Of a DNA stretch of 64,000 nt, positions 15,056 through 23,778 are shown one piece after another. Source of the stretch: Novispirillum itersonii subsp. itersonii ATCC 12639 (GTDB lineage: Bacteria > Pseudomonadota > Alphaproteobacteria > Rhodospirillales > Rhodospirillaceae); the NCBI RefSeq assembly GCF_000381985.1, contig NZ_KB907345.1:62001-126000 (forward strand). The letters are read 5' to 3'. The notes below the pieces were generated by a model. That model worked only from the letters and a program-made list of their open reading frames with translations, did no database searches and was not told the origin of the DNA. Each line of letters opens with the position of its first letter. The first letter of the stretch is position 1. Position numbers and translations under genes: made by a program.

Positions 15056-16879
15056 ATGTGCGGCATTATTGGTGTTGTTGGCCTGCAGGATGCGGCCCCG
15101 CGTCTGGTCGATGGTCTGAAGCGTCTGGAATACCGGGGCTATGACAGCGCCGGGATCGCCACCCTGATCGGGGATGGCATCGACCGCCGCCGGGCGGAAG
15201 GCAAGCTGGTCAATCTGGCCAACCGCCTGAAGGAAGACCCGCTGCCGGGCACCGTTGGCATCGGCCATACCCGCTGGGCCACCCACGGCGTGCCGACCGA
15301 GCGGAATGCGCACCCGCATACCGATGGCCGGGTGGCGGTGGTGCATAATGGCATCATCGAAAACTACGCCTCCCTGCGGGCGGAGCTTCAGGCGGTGGGC
15401 TGCGAATTCCGCAGCGATACCGACACCGAGACGGTGGTGCACCTGATCAGCCATTACTGGCAGAACGGCGTTGACCCGGTGACGGCCACCCACAAGGCGC
15501 TGAAGCGTCTGGACGGGGCCTTTGCGCTGGCGATTATCTTCACCGGCGAACACAACCTGATGATTGCCGCCCGCAAGGGCAGCCCGCTGGCGGTCGGCTA
15601 TGGCGACGGGGAGATGTATATCGGCTCTGACGCGCTGGCCCTGTCGCACCTGACCAACCGCCTCAGCTATCTGGAAGAAGGCGACTGGGCGGTGGTGCGC
15701 CGTGACGGTGTGGAGTTCCGGACCCTTGACGGTGATGTGGTGCAGCGCCCGGTGCATATCTCTGCCCTGTCCGGGGCGATGATCGGCAAGGGCGAACACC
15801 GCCACTATATGGCGAAGGAAATCTTCGAGCAGCCGCAGGTGATCGGCGACAGCCTGAACGCGCTGGTCAACCCCAGCACCCGGGCGGTGTCGCTGCCTGA
15901 TCTGCCGTTTGATCTGGCGACGGTGCGCCGGGTGACGATTGTCGCCTGCGGCACTTCGTATTACGCCGGTCTGGTCGCCAAGTACTGGCTGGAAAGCGTC
16001 GCCCGGGTGCCGGTGGATATCGACGTGGCGTCGGAGTTCCGCTACCGCGAGCCGGTGCTGGAAGACGGCGGGCTGGCGCTGTTCATCTCCCAGTCGGGGG
16101 AAACCGCCGACACGCTGGCTGCCCTGCGCTACTGCAAGGAACACGGCCAGCATGTGGTGTCGCTGGTCAACGTGCCGGAAAGCACCATGGCGCGGGAAAG
16201 CCATGCCATTCTTCAGACTCTGGCCGGGCCGGAAATCGGTGTGGCGTCCACCAAGGCGTTTACCACCCAGCTGACCGTTCTGGCCTGTCTGACGCTGGCG
16301 GTGGCGCGGGCACGCGGGGCGATCTCGGTGGAGCGCGAGGCCGAACTGTCGCAGGCGCTGATCGAGGTCCCGGCCCGCGCCGGGGAAGTGCTGAACCACG
16401 ACGAACGCATCCGCGCCATCGCCGAAGACGTGATGCTGGCCCGCGACGTGCTGTATCTGGGCCGGGGTGCCAGTTATCCGATCGCGCTGGAAGGGGCGCT
16501 GAAGCTGAAGGAAATCAGCTACATCCACGCCGAAGGCTACGCCGCCGGGGAAATGAAGCACGGCCCGATCGCTCTGATCGACGACAGCGTGCCGGTGGTG
16601 GTGATCGCGCCGGGCGACAGCCTGCTGGACAAGACCATTTCCAACGTGCAGGAAACCGTCGCCCGCGGTGGCCGGGTCATTGCCTTCTCCGACGCCGACG
16701 GCGTGGAGCGGATGAAGGACAGCGCCGTGTACTCCATTACCCTTCCGGCGGTGGATCCGTTCGTGGCGCCGATCCTGTACGCCATTCCGGTGCAGCTTCT
16801 GGCCTACCACGTCGCGGTGCTGAAAGGCACCGACGTTGACCAGCCGCGCAATCTGGCGAAGAGCGTGACGGTGGAGTGA
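15056..16879 (+). CDS. glmS: Glutamine--fructose-6-phosphate aminotransferase (isomerizing)
   Basis: A 607-residue GlmS. The class II glutamine amidotransferase domain begins with the processed-type MCGIIGVVG, so Cys2 is the nucleophile, and includes GHTRWATHG and HNGIIEN. Two SIS domains follow, with CGTSYYAG, SQSGETADT, STKAFTTQL and AEGYAAGEMKHGPIALID, ending in the usual LAKSVTVE tail. It converts fructose-6-P and glutamine to glucosamine-6-P, the entry to the pathway completed by GlmU just upstream. No glmS ribozyme is visible; only 12 bp separate it from glmU. A strong intrinsic terminator follows. Confidence 0.97.
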   Translation: MCGIIGVVGLQDAAPRLVDGLKRLEYRGYDSAGIATLIGDGIDRRRAEGKLVNLANRLKEDPLPGTVGIGHTRWATHGVPTERNAHPHTDGRVAVVHNGIIENYASLRAELQAVGCEFRSDTDTETVVHLISHYWQNGVDPVTATHKALKRLDGAFALAIIFTGEHNLMIAARKGSPLAVGYGDGEMYIGSDALALSHLTNRLSYLEEGDWAVVRRDGVEFRTLDGDVVQRPVHISALSGAMIGKGEHRHYMAKEIFEQPQVIGDSLNALVNPSTRAVSLPDLPFDLATVRRVTIVACGTSYYAGLVAKYWLESVARVPVDIDVASEFRYREPVLEDGGLALFISQSGETADTLAALRYCKEHGQHVVSLVNVPESTMARESHAILQTLAGPEIGVASTKAFTTQLTVLACLTLAVARARGAISVEREAELSQALIEVPARAGEVLNHDERIRAIAEDVMLARDVLYLGRGASYPIALEGALKLKEISYIHAEGYAAGEMKHGPIALIDDSVPVVVIAPGDSLLDKTISNVQETVARGGRVIAFSDADGVERMKDSAVYSITLPAVDPFVAPILYAIPVQLLAYHVAVLKGTDVDQPRNLAKSVTVE

Positions 16880-16906
16880 TCGACCGTCCGGCATGACCAA
16901 AACAGT

Positions 16907-16938
16907 CAGCCCCGTCGGGTTTTTCGACGGGGCTGTTT
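16907..16938 (+). terminator. Intrinsic terminator after glmS
   Basis: CAGCCCCGTCG and CGACGGGGCTG form a perfect stem around GGTTTTT, followed by a short T run. Confidence 0.85.
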
Positions 16939-17034
16939 CACGTCTCGTGATGTGTGGGAACGTGGGCAACCCATACAAAATGCGTGTTGGGTCGGCTTTT
17001 TGGTTGGGCTGTGTTAGACAAAATCGCTATCGTC

Positions 17035-18009
17035 TCACCACGTTCGGTCTTTACCTATCATTCGATTTTCAATCTTTAATGACACGGCGTGATCAATCAG
17101 ACGTGGGATTTCCATCAATAGAATATGATTTGCTTTGCTTCTGCCCATAATGCGTTCTGCCATCGGACTGCTCGTTGCTTGATGGACGAAGCGTGTCAAG
17201 CGACCGCCGATTTCATTTATATCTTTCGAGTTTGCTGTCTTTAATTCTTGGTGTGCTTGGATTAAAACTTCAGCAAGCCAAGGCATTTTATCTCTTATAA
17301 AACCTGCAATAACCAAAAGCGACATGTCTGTGTTGCTGGCCTCAAAAAGAAAATGCATCATTTCGTCAATGCTGCGCGCATCCATCTCTCGTGGCCTAAG
17401 TGTCATGAGGCGCGTATCTTTTTCAGAGATCTCCATATCAATTTCACGAAAACGCGAGTTTATCCCGCGAATCTGCGAAACAAGATCCTCCAAAACCTCG
17501 GTTTGTGTTCTCGCCTGCTTTCCTAAATTCTCATGTTTTGGAATTGAATCAAGTTTAGATTGGAGTTGAGGCCAAATAAGGGGAACGAGTTTTTCGATAT
17601 TAGATTCTTCAGTCTTTGTATCGGATACGGTATTGATTGCCTTTAGTACGCTGAATAAACCTTTCTCTTCAACTTTTATTGCTTGAAATTGAGAGAGGGG
17701 ACCGCTCAGTTCTCTTAATTCCAAATCATATAAAAGCGGGATCACTTTTCCGTCCTGCATCGACTTAGAAAGCGCCCCTGCCTCGAAAAGAATCCATTCA
17801 GACTTAATATTCTCTGGGGTGACACAAAGAATGCCGAAGTTAGCTGACTCCAATTCCGTGGCAACGGTTTTGGCCCATCGATCTCCGGCACTGATATCTT
17901 TGTCGGAAACAAAAGGACGAGCATTCTGGAGTACAAGTGGAATCAACTCCTTCAATGCGGTGGCAAGTGCTTTGCTGCGATCTCCGCTCCAGCTTATGAA
18001 TACCTTCAT
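17035..18009 (-). CDS. TIR-domain protein with unassigned helical C-terminus
   Basis: A 324-residue protein whose first about 140 residues are a TIR domain: KVFISWSGDRSKALATALKE, the RPFVSDKDISAGDRW loop, ILCVTPENIKSEW and WILFEAGALSK. The glutamate in this last motif (Glu76) sits where NAD-cleaving TIR enzymes have their catalytic Glu. Residues 165-324 are charged and helical, with a possible coiled coil at 165-210, and match nothing I recognise. The ATG at 18009 follows GAGG by 8 nt and is better than the TTG at 18012. The gene is AT-rich, alone, and lies between glmS and an RpiR regulator, with no ThsA, SIR2 or other known partner adjacent. It may be a defence or effector NADase, or a TIR scaffold; only the domain is certain. 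Confidence 0.85.
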   Translation of the reverse strand: MKVFISWSGDRSKALATALKELIPLVLQNARPFVSDKDISAGDRWAKTVATELESANFGILCVTPENIKSEWILFEAGALSKSMQDGKVIPLLYDLELRELSGPLSQFQAIKVEEKGLFSVLKAINTVSDTKTEESNIEKLVPLIWPQLQSKLDSIPKHENLGKQARTQTEVLEDLVSQIRGINSRFREIDMEISEKDTRLMTLRPREMDARSIDEMMHFLFEASNTDMSLLVIAGFIRDKMPWLAEVLIQAHQELKTANSKDINEIGGRLTRFVHQATSSPMAERIMGRSKANHILLMEIPRLIDHAVSLKIENRMIGKDRTW

Positions 18010-18070
18010 CAAACCCTCGAAGAATTCTTCTGTTTGAGGGAATTATCGCATTAATTGTATTTTTATGCAA
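18009..18070 (-). promoter_or_regulatory. Promoter and nested inverted repeats of the TIR gene
   Basis: On the minus strand TTGCAT (18065-18070), a 17-bp spacer and GATAAT (18042-18047) form a credible promoter. Between it and the start codon lie GAAGAATTCTTC (18019-18030, perfect palindrome) and flanking TCAAAC / GTTTGA arms (18009-18014, 18032-18037). These overlap the expected transcription start and ribosome-binding site, so they could repress transcription or fold in the mRNA. Confidence 0.6.
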
Positions 18071-18219
18071 GACAGCACCGTAAGGGGCGGGTGTTTTTTC
18101 GTATGTGCGCTTCCCTTGTATGATGTCGGTGCGGGGGAGGTGATGAAGGGATGGGTGGGTTTCTGGGATATTGATAGCGCTTTCTGCGGTGCTGATCCGT
18201 TTATCGGCCTGTGTCCCCG

Positions 18220-19074
18220 TTACCGATGCACATCTTCCGGCAGGGTGCCGAGGGTGGCGGCGACGATGTCGGGGCGCCGGGCGGCGACCGTTGCAATCAG
18301 GGCGTCGGCCACCGCGAAGATGGCCGCCGGAGAATTCGGCAGCAGGCGGCTTTTGGCCGGGGCAAACAAAGCGGCATCGGCCAGCTGGGCCAGCGGTGAG
18401 GTCGGGCTGTCGGTCAGGGCCAGCACCGTCGCCCCCTGTGCCTTGGCGATTTTGGTGAAGTCCGCCGTGCTGCCGGAGTAGCGGGGGACGGAAATGGCGA
18501 TCACCGCATCCTCTGGCCCGATGGTGCGGATCAGGCTGCTGGAATACTGCGTTGCCCCCCGCATCAGCAGGTTGGTCACGCTTTTTGCCGTATACAGCGC
18601 CAGACCTTCTTCCAGATAGGCGGCGGCGTAATGGCTGGCCCCGGTGCCCAGTATCAGGATCCGCCGGGCCTGCAGCACCGCATCAACAAAGCGGCTGGCG
18701 GTCTGTGCGTCAATGTTGGCAAGGGCATCGCGGGTGTTCTGCACCGTGTCAGCCAGAAAGCCGTGCAGCGGGGTTCCGGCGGCGGCGTCACTGTCGCTGA
18801 CGGTACTGCTGCCGCCCGGCGGGGCCTGATAATCCGCGACGATCTTTTCCCGGAACTCACTGAAGCTGCTGTACCCGATTGCCCGCACAAACCGGGTGAT
18901 GGTGGCGGTGGAGGCGCCGCTGGCCTCTGCCACCCCTTCAATTGACAGGGCGACCACCTCCAGCGGGTGAGACATCACAAAGTCAGCAATTTTGCGGTGG
19001 GATTTGCTCAGGTCGGGGTAGGCGGCGGCAATCCGCCCGGCGAAGTCAGACTTTGGGCTTAGAGTTGCGGCCAT
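18220..19074 (-). CDS. MurR/RpiR-family transcriptional regulator with SIS domain
   Basis: A 284-residue regulator. The N-terminal RpiR-type HTH (about residues 8-85) contains LSKSHRKIADFVMSHP, SIEGVAEASGASTATITRFVRAIGYSSFSEFRE. The C-terminal SIS phosphosugar-type domain (about 115-260) contains ILILGTGASHYAAAY, VIAISVPRYSGSTAD and VLALTDSPTSPLA. Such regulators respond to phosphosugars or small amino compounds. It is divergent from the peptide-type ABC transporter, with 122 bp between the starts holding a perfect 8+8 bp palindrome, so it most likely controls the transporter operon and itself. The ligand is unknown. Confidence 0.9.
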   Translation of the reverse strand: MAATLSPKSDFAGRIAAAYPDLSKSHRKIADFVMSHPLEVVALSIEGVAEASGASTATITRFVRAIGYSSFSEFREKIVADYQAPPGGSSTVSDSDAAAGTPLHGFLADTVQNTRDALANIDAQTASRFVDAVLQARRILILGTGASHYAAAYLEEGLALYTAKSVTNLLMRGATQYSSSLIRTIGPEDAVIAISVPRYSGSTADFTKIAKAQGATVLALTDSPTSPLAQLADAALFAPAKSRLLPNSPAAIFAVADALIATVAARRPDIVAATLGTLPEDVHR

Positions 19075-19104
19075 GACGAATTCCCCATTGCTGGCGTCAA
19101 AATA

Positions 19105-19129
19105 TTTTCATATGATTATCTTATGAAAA
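19105..19129. promoter_or_regulatory. Predicted RpiR-family operator
   Basis: TTTTCATA (19105-19112) and TATGAAAA (19122-19129) are perfect inverted arms separated by 9 bp, midway between the divergent regulator and transporter genes. Confidence 0.75.
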
Positions 19130-19196
19130 AAATTCTATCAAAAAACTAACCGGCTGTCATCAAACATTCTCCGGTCCAAAAAACAGCGAGGCTTTC

Positions 19197-20807
19197 ATGA
19201 CCAAAAATCTGTTCGCCGCCAGCCTTCTGGCAACCACTCTGCTGGCAGGGGGCGCCCATGCGCAGGGGCTGAAAATCGCCCTGTCGTCAGAGCCGACGGC
19301 CATTGACCCACATTACCACGATGTGACCCCCAACAATGCGATGACCTCGCACATTTTTGAAGGTCTGACCCGTCAGGATGAGAAGCAGGGCATTCATCCG
19401 GCCCTTGCCGCCTCGTGGGACAATGACGGCGCGAACCGCTGGACCTTCAGGCTGCGCGACGGGGTGACCTTCTCTGACGGCACCCCCTTCACCTCGGAAG
19501 ACGTGGTGTTCACCTTCTGCCGGACCCTGAAGAACGAAACCGCCATCGCCGGGTCGTTTGCTGATGTCACCGCCAGCTTCGCCAGTGTCGAGGCCCCGGA
19601 CGCCAAGACCGTGGTGATCACCACCAAGACGCCGGAGCCGTTGCTGGCCAACTTCCTCAGCACCGTGCGCATTCTCAGCGCGTCAATCGCCAAGCATGAC
19701 AAGATCACTTTTGACGTTGCCAACAACTGCGGCGTCACCAGCCCGTGGCCGGTAGTCGGTGATTTCAACGACGGCAAGCTGGCGCTGGGCACCGGCCCGT
19801 ACAAGCTGAAGAGCTATGTGCGCGGCACCGGCATCACGCTGGAACGCAACGAAACCTACTGGGGCGGCAAGGAACCGTGGGAGAGCGTGCAGTTCGTGCC
19901 GGTCCCCAACGCCGGGCCGCGTCTGGCCGGTCTGCTGGCCGGGGATTATGACCTGATCGAAAACCCGGCGGCCCGCGATCTGGGCCGGGTCAAGGGTGAC
20001 AAGCGTTTCGGCATTGCCATCACCCCCAGCACCCGGGTGATTTATTATCAGCTGGACGTGGCGCGGGAGCAGAGCCCCTTCGTCAAGACCGCCAACGGCA
20101 AGAACCCGCTGCAGGATGTGCGGGTGCGTGAAGCGATCTCGCTGGCGATTGACCGCAAGGCGATCATCGACCGCCTGATGGACGGTATGGCGGCACAGGC
20201 CGGTGAATTCCTGCCGACCGGTATGTTCGGCGCGCTGCCGACCCAGCCGGTGCTGCGCTATGACCCGGCGGCGGCGAAGAAGCTGCTGGCCGAGGCGGGT
20301 TATGCCGACGGCTTCCAGCTGACCATTTCCACCACCAATGACCGTTACATCAACGACAGTCAGATCGCGCAGGCGGTGGCGCAGTACCTCAACCAGATCG
20401 GCATCAAGGCCGATGTTGATGCCATGACCCGCACGCTGTACTTCCCGCGCCGTGCGAAGAAGGAATTCAGCATGTCGGTCGGCGGCTGGACCTCGGCCAG
20501 CGGCGAAGCCTCGTCGTTCCTGCGGCAGTGGGCGGCAACCCCCAATGCGGCGGGCACCCTTGGCGGCTCCAACTACGGTGGCTACAAGAACGAAGCTTTC
20601 GACAAGCTGATCTATGAAGCCGTCGCGACGATGGATGATACCAAGCGGTCCAGCCTGCTGCAGGAAGCGACCAAGACCGTGATGAAGGATTACGCCTTCA
20701 TTCCGCTGCACTTCGAGGCCGGGGTGTGGGCCCATAAGGCCGGTCTGACCTTCACCGGCCGGTCCGATCAGTTCACCCTCGCCATGTCGGCCCGTCCGGC
20801 ACAGTAA
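19197..20807 (+). CDS. ABC transporter periplasmic substrate-binding protein, peptide/SBP_bac_5 type
   Basis: A 536-residue secreted binding protein. The signal peptide is MTKNLFAASLLATTLLAGGAHA with cleavage after AHA. The mature protein carries family 5 features: AIDPHYHDVTPNNAMTSHIFEGLTRQD, HPALAASWDNDGANRWTFRLRDGVTFSDGTPFTSEDVVFTF, and RVREAISLAIDRKAIIDRLM. It captures an oligopeptide, dipeptide or related solute for the membrane components encoded next. It is the first gene of a six- or seven-gene operon downstream of the RpiR operator. The binding-pocket identity cannot be read from sequence; an aminoacyl or aminobenzoyl-glutamate-like substrate is suggested only by the downstream M20 amidohydrolase. 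Confidence 0.93.
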   Translation: MTKNLFAASLLATTLLAGGAHAQGLKIALSSEPTAIDPHYHDVTPNNAMTSHIFEGLTRQDEKQGIHPALAASWDNDGANRWTFRLRDGVTFSDGTPFTSEDVVFTFCRTLKNETAIAGSFADVTASFASVEAPDAKTVVITTKTPEPLLANFLSTVRILSASIAKHDKITFDVANNCGVTSPWPVVGDFNDGKLALGTGPYKLKSYVRGTGITLERNETYWGGKEPWESVQFVPVPNAGPRLAGLLAGDYDLIENPAARDLGRVKGDKRFGIAITPSTRVIYYQLDVAREQSPFVKTANGKNPLQDVRVREAISLAIDRKAIIDRLMDGMAAQAGEFLPTGMFGALPTQPVLRYDPAAAKKLLAEAGYADGFQLTISTTNDRYINDSQIAQAVAQYLNQIGIKADVDAMTRTLYFPRRAKKEFSMSVGGWTSASGEASSFLRQWAATPNAAGTLGGSNYGGYKNEAFDKLIYEAVATMDDTKRSSLLQEATKTVMKDYAFIPLHFEAGVWAHKAGLTFTGRSDQFTLAMSARPAQ

Positions 20808-20894
20808 CCGTACCGTGTGCGCCCCCCGCCCCGGCCATGCTGCCGGGGCGGGGGATGCTGATCCGGGGCAATGGGTCCGGGGTGGGGTAATCCA

Positions 20895-21872
20895 ATGACC
20901 GCCTATTTTTTACAGAGACTGATCCAGAGCATTGCGGTGCTGCTGGCGGTTTCGGTTGTGGTCTTCTTTGCCGTCTATGGCATCGGCGATCCGATTGAAC
21001 TTCTGGTGCCGCCGCAGGCCAGCGCGGCGGAGCGTCTGGCCCTGATCAAACGGCTTGGCCTCGACCAGCCGGTCTGGCACCAGTACTTCACGTTTCTCGG
21101 CAACGCCCTCAGCGGCAATCTCGGCACCTCGTTCGTGCATGGGGTGCCGGTGGTCTCGCTGATCCTCGGGCGGCTTCCCGCCACGCTGGAGCTGGTGCTG
21201 CTGTCGATGATCACCGCCGCCGTGGTCAGTGTGCCGCTGGGCCTGTATGCCGGGCTTAACCCCGACAGCCGCCCGGCACGCTTTATCATGGCCGGTACGG
21301 TGATCGGTTTCTCCCTGCCCAGTTTCTGGAAAGGGATGATGCTGGTGCTGCTGTTCAGTGTCTGGCTCGGCTGGCTGCCGACCGCCGGGCGGGGCGAGAC
21401 GGTGGCCTTTCTTGGCCTTCAGACCAGTCTGTTCACGTGGGATGGGCTGGAACATCTGATCCTGCCGACCCTTAACCTCGCCATTCCCAACACCGTGCTG
21501 ATGGTGCGGCTGATTGCCGCCGGTGCGTCAGAGGCGACGACGCAGGATTACGTTAAGTTTGCCCGCGCCAAGGGCATTCCGCGCCGCCGGATCGTCAACC
21601 GCCACATTCTGCGCAACATCCTGATTCCGGTGGTGACGGTGGTGGGCATCGAGTTCGGCAGTCTGGTCGCCTTCTCGACCATCACCGAGACGGTGTTCTC
21701 GTGGCCGGGCATGGGCAAGCTGCTGATTGACAGTATCTATCAGCTCGACCGTCCGGTGGTGGTCGCCTACGTCATGCTGACGACCCTGCTGTTCGTCGGC
21801 GTCAACCTGATTGTCGATGTGCTGTACGCGGCCCTCGACCCGCGGGTTAAACTCTCGGGAGGGATGACATGA
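20895..21872 (+). CDS. ABC transporter permease, DppB type
   Basis: A 325-residue inner-membrane permease. It begins with the typical MTAYFLQRLIQSIAVLLAVSVVVFF and has about six transmembrane helices. The EAA loop contacting the ATPase reads ASEATTQDYVKFARAKGIPRRRIVNRHILRN. The DppB/OppB-type N-terminal helix and periplasmic loop (GDPIELLVP) are present. The ATG at 20895 was chosen; the frame from 20871 adds a non-family leader. Its end overlaps the next permease by 4 bp (ATGA), indicating translational coupling. Confidence 0.93.
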   Translation: MTAYFLQRLIQSIAVLLAVSVVVFFAVYGIGDPIELLVPPQASAAERLALIKRLGLDQPVWHQYFTFLGNALSGNLGTSFVHGVPVVSLILGRLPATLELVLLSMITAAVVSVPLGLYAGLNPDSRPARFIMAGTVIGFSLPSFWKGMMLVLLFSVWLGWLPTAGRGETVAFLGLQTSLFTWDGLEHLILPTLNLAIPNTVLMVRLIAAGASEATTQDYVKFARAKGIPRRRIVNRHILRNILIPVVTVVGIEFGSLVAFSTITETVFSWPGMGKLLIDSIYQLDRPVVVAYVMLTTLLFVGVNLIVDVLYAALDPRVKLSGGMT

Positions 21873-22786
21873 GCAAGCCCGGTCTTCCGGTTCCGTCTAT
21901 TCCGGCTTCTGCCGATACGCCGCTGCGGCGGCGGGTGCTGAAGGCGATCCGCAACCGCCCGACCATGCGCGGTGCCGCCGTTCTGCTGGGGGTGCTGGTG
22001 CTGCTGGCGCTGCTGGCCCCGTTCATCGCCCCGCAGAACCCCTATGACCTTGCCTCGCTGAACATGATGGACAACCGGCTGCCGCCGGGGGCGGCGGCAA
22101 TGGGGGGGGCCACCTACTGGCTTGGCACTGACGCGCAGGGCCGTGACATGGTCAGCGCCATTCTGTACGGCCTGCGGACCAGCCTGCTGGTCGGCCTGCT
22201 GTCCACCGGCGGGGCGATGCTGATCGGCATCACCGCCGGGCTGTTTGCCGCCCAGATCGGCGGTGCGGTTGATGCCCTGATCATGCGCATTGTCGATTTC
22301 ATGCTGGGGTTTCCGTCCATTCTGGTGGCGCTGGTGCTGCTGGCATCGGTCGGGCGCGGCATCGACAAGGTGATTCTGGCGATCATCGTCGTGCAGTGGG
22401 CGCAGTATGCCCGGCTGATGCGGGCCTCGGCACTGGTGGAACGGCGGAAGGAATACATCGAGGCGGCGGTCAACTTCGGCCTGCCGACCCGCCACATCAT
22501 GCTGGCGCATCTGCTGCCCAATTCGGTCGGGGCGGTGCTGGTGGTCTCGACCATCAGTGTTGCCAGTGCGATCACGCTGGAAGCGACGCTGTCGTTCCTT
22601 GGCGTCGGGGTGCCGGTGACCCAGCCGTCGCTGGGCCTGCTGATTGCCAACGGCTTTGAATATCTGCTGTCGGGCGAATACTGGATTGCCGTGTTCCCCG
22701 GTATTGCGCTGGTGCTGCTGATTGTCTCGCTTAACTTTGTCGGTGACCGTCTGCGCCGCAGCTTCAACGTGAGGGCCTCAACATGA
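21869..22786 (+). CDS. ABC transporter permease, DppC type
   Basis: A 305-residue partner permease of the DppC/OppC group. After a cytoplasmic N-terminus with RNRPTMRGAAVLLGVLVLLALLAPFIAP there are about six helices, the LGTDAQGRDMVSAILYGLRTSLLVGL block typical of OppC/DppC, and an EAA loop at RRKEYIEAAVNFGLPTRHIMLAHLLPN. It heterodimerises with the upstream permease to form the channel. Both ends use ATGA overlaps (21869-21872 and 22783-22786). Confidence 0.93.
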   Translation: MSKPGLPVPSIPASADTPLRRRVLKAIRNRPTMRGAAVLLGVLVLLALLAPFIAPQNPYDLASLNMMDNRLPPGAAAMGGATYWLGTDAQGRDMVSAILYGLRTSLLVGLLSTGGAMLIGITAGLFAAQIGGAVDALIMRIVDFMLGFPSILVALVLLASVGRGIDKVILAIIVVQWAQYARLMRASALVERRKEYIEAAVNFGLPTRHIMLAHLLPNSVGAVLVVSTISVASAITLEATLSFLGVGVPVTQPSLGLLIANGFEYLLSGEYWIAVFPGIALVLLIVSLNFVGDRLRRSFNVRAST

Positions 22787-23778
22787 CCGGCCTGCTGGAT
22801 GTCCGCGGCCTGCGGACGGTTTTTCACGCCCCGGAAGGGGCCTGGGCGGCGGTGGATGGCGTTGACCTGACCATCGGGCGCGGCGAGGTGCTGTGTCTGG
22901 TCGGGGAGTCGGGGTCCGGGAAGTCGGTGACCGGGTTCTCCATCGTCCGGCTGATTGACCCGCCGGGCGAAATCGTCGAGGGCGAAATCCTGTTTGACGG
23001 TGCCGACCTGCGCCGGGCCTCGCAGGAAGATCTGCGTGCCCTGCGGGGCAACCGTATCGCCATGGTGTTTCAGGATCCGCTGTCGACGCTTAACCCGGTG
23101 CTGACCATCGGGGAGCAGATGGCCGAAGCCATCACCGCGCACCGCAGCTGTAGCAAGGCGCAGATCACCGAAGAGTCGGTGCGGGCTCTGGCCCGGGTCG
23201 GCATTCCGTCGCCGGAGGTGCGGCTGCGCCAGTACCCGCATGAGTTTTCCGGCGGGATGCGGCAGCGGGTGGCAATTGCCATTGCCCTGCTGAACAGCCC
23301 GGATCTGATCATCGCCGACGAGCCGACAACCGCACTGGACGTGACGATCCAGAGCCAGATCCTGTACGAAGTGCAGAAACTGGCGCGGGAAACCGGGACC
23401 GCCATCCTGTGGATCACCCACGATCTGGCGATCGTGGCCGAGCTGGCCGACCGGGTGGCGGTGATGTACGCCGGGCAGATCGTCGAAAGCGGCCCGGCGG
23501 ATGATGTGCTGGACCGGCCACGCCATCCCTACACCCTTGGTCTGCTCAAGTCTTCGACCGGCACGGTACAGCCGGGGGAACGGCTGCATCAGATCGACGG
23601 CAACGCCCCGCGCATTGATGCCCGCCCGTCGGGCTGCCCGTTCCGTACCCGCTGTGACCGGGTGGTTGCGGTCTGCGCTGAGGTCTATCCGGCCCGGCAG
23701 CAGGCGGGGGAGCAGATCTTCCGCTGTCATAACCCCGTCACTTCTGCGTCTGTCACTTCGGGGGAGGACCTGCCGTGA
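22783..23778 (+). CDS. ABC transporter ATP-binding protein, DppD type
   Basis: A 331-residue ATPase. Walker A is GESGSGKS, the Q-loop lies in [13 protein letters not shown], the signature is SGGMRQR, Walker [13 protein letters not shown], and the H-loop ITHDLAIV. The C-terminal oligopeptide/dipeptide extension has the cysteine-rich [20 protein letters not shown], which in this family can hold an iron-sulfur cluster. It energises transport together with the next gene. Coupled by ATGA overlaps on both sides. Confidence 0.94.
   Translation: MTGLLDVRGLRTVFHAPEGAWAAVDGVDLTIGRGEVLCLVGESGSGKSVTGFSIVRLIDPPGEIVEGEILFDGADLRRASQEDLRALRGNRIAMVFQDPLSTLNPVLTIGEQMAEAITAHRSCSKAQITEESVRALARVGIPSPEVRLRQYPHEFSGGMRQRVAIAIALLNSPDLIIADEPTTALDVTIQSQILYEVQKLARETGTAILWITHDLAIVAELADRVAVMYAGQIVESGPADDVLDRPRHPYTLGLLKSSTGTVQPGERLHQIDGNAPRIDARPSGCPFRTRCDRVVAVCAEVYPARQQAGEQIFRCHNPVTSASVTSGEDLP

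Noticed and set aside
15050-16978. 642-residue frame opposite glmS
   Set aside because: Shadow of glmS, with no recognisable domain and His/Arg/Gln-rich composition.
17035-18009. Thoeris system
   Set aside because: A TIR protein is present but no ThsA (SIR2-SLOG or similar) gene is adjacent on either side.
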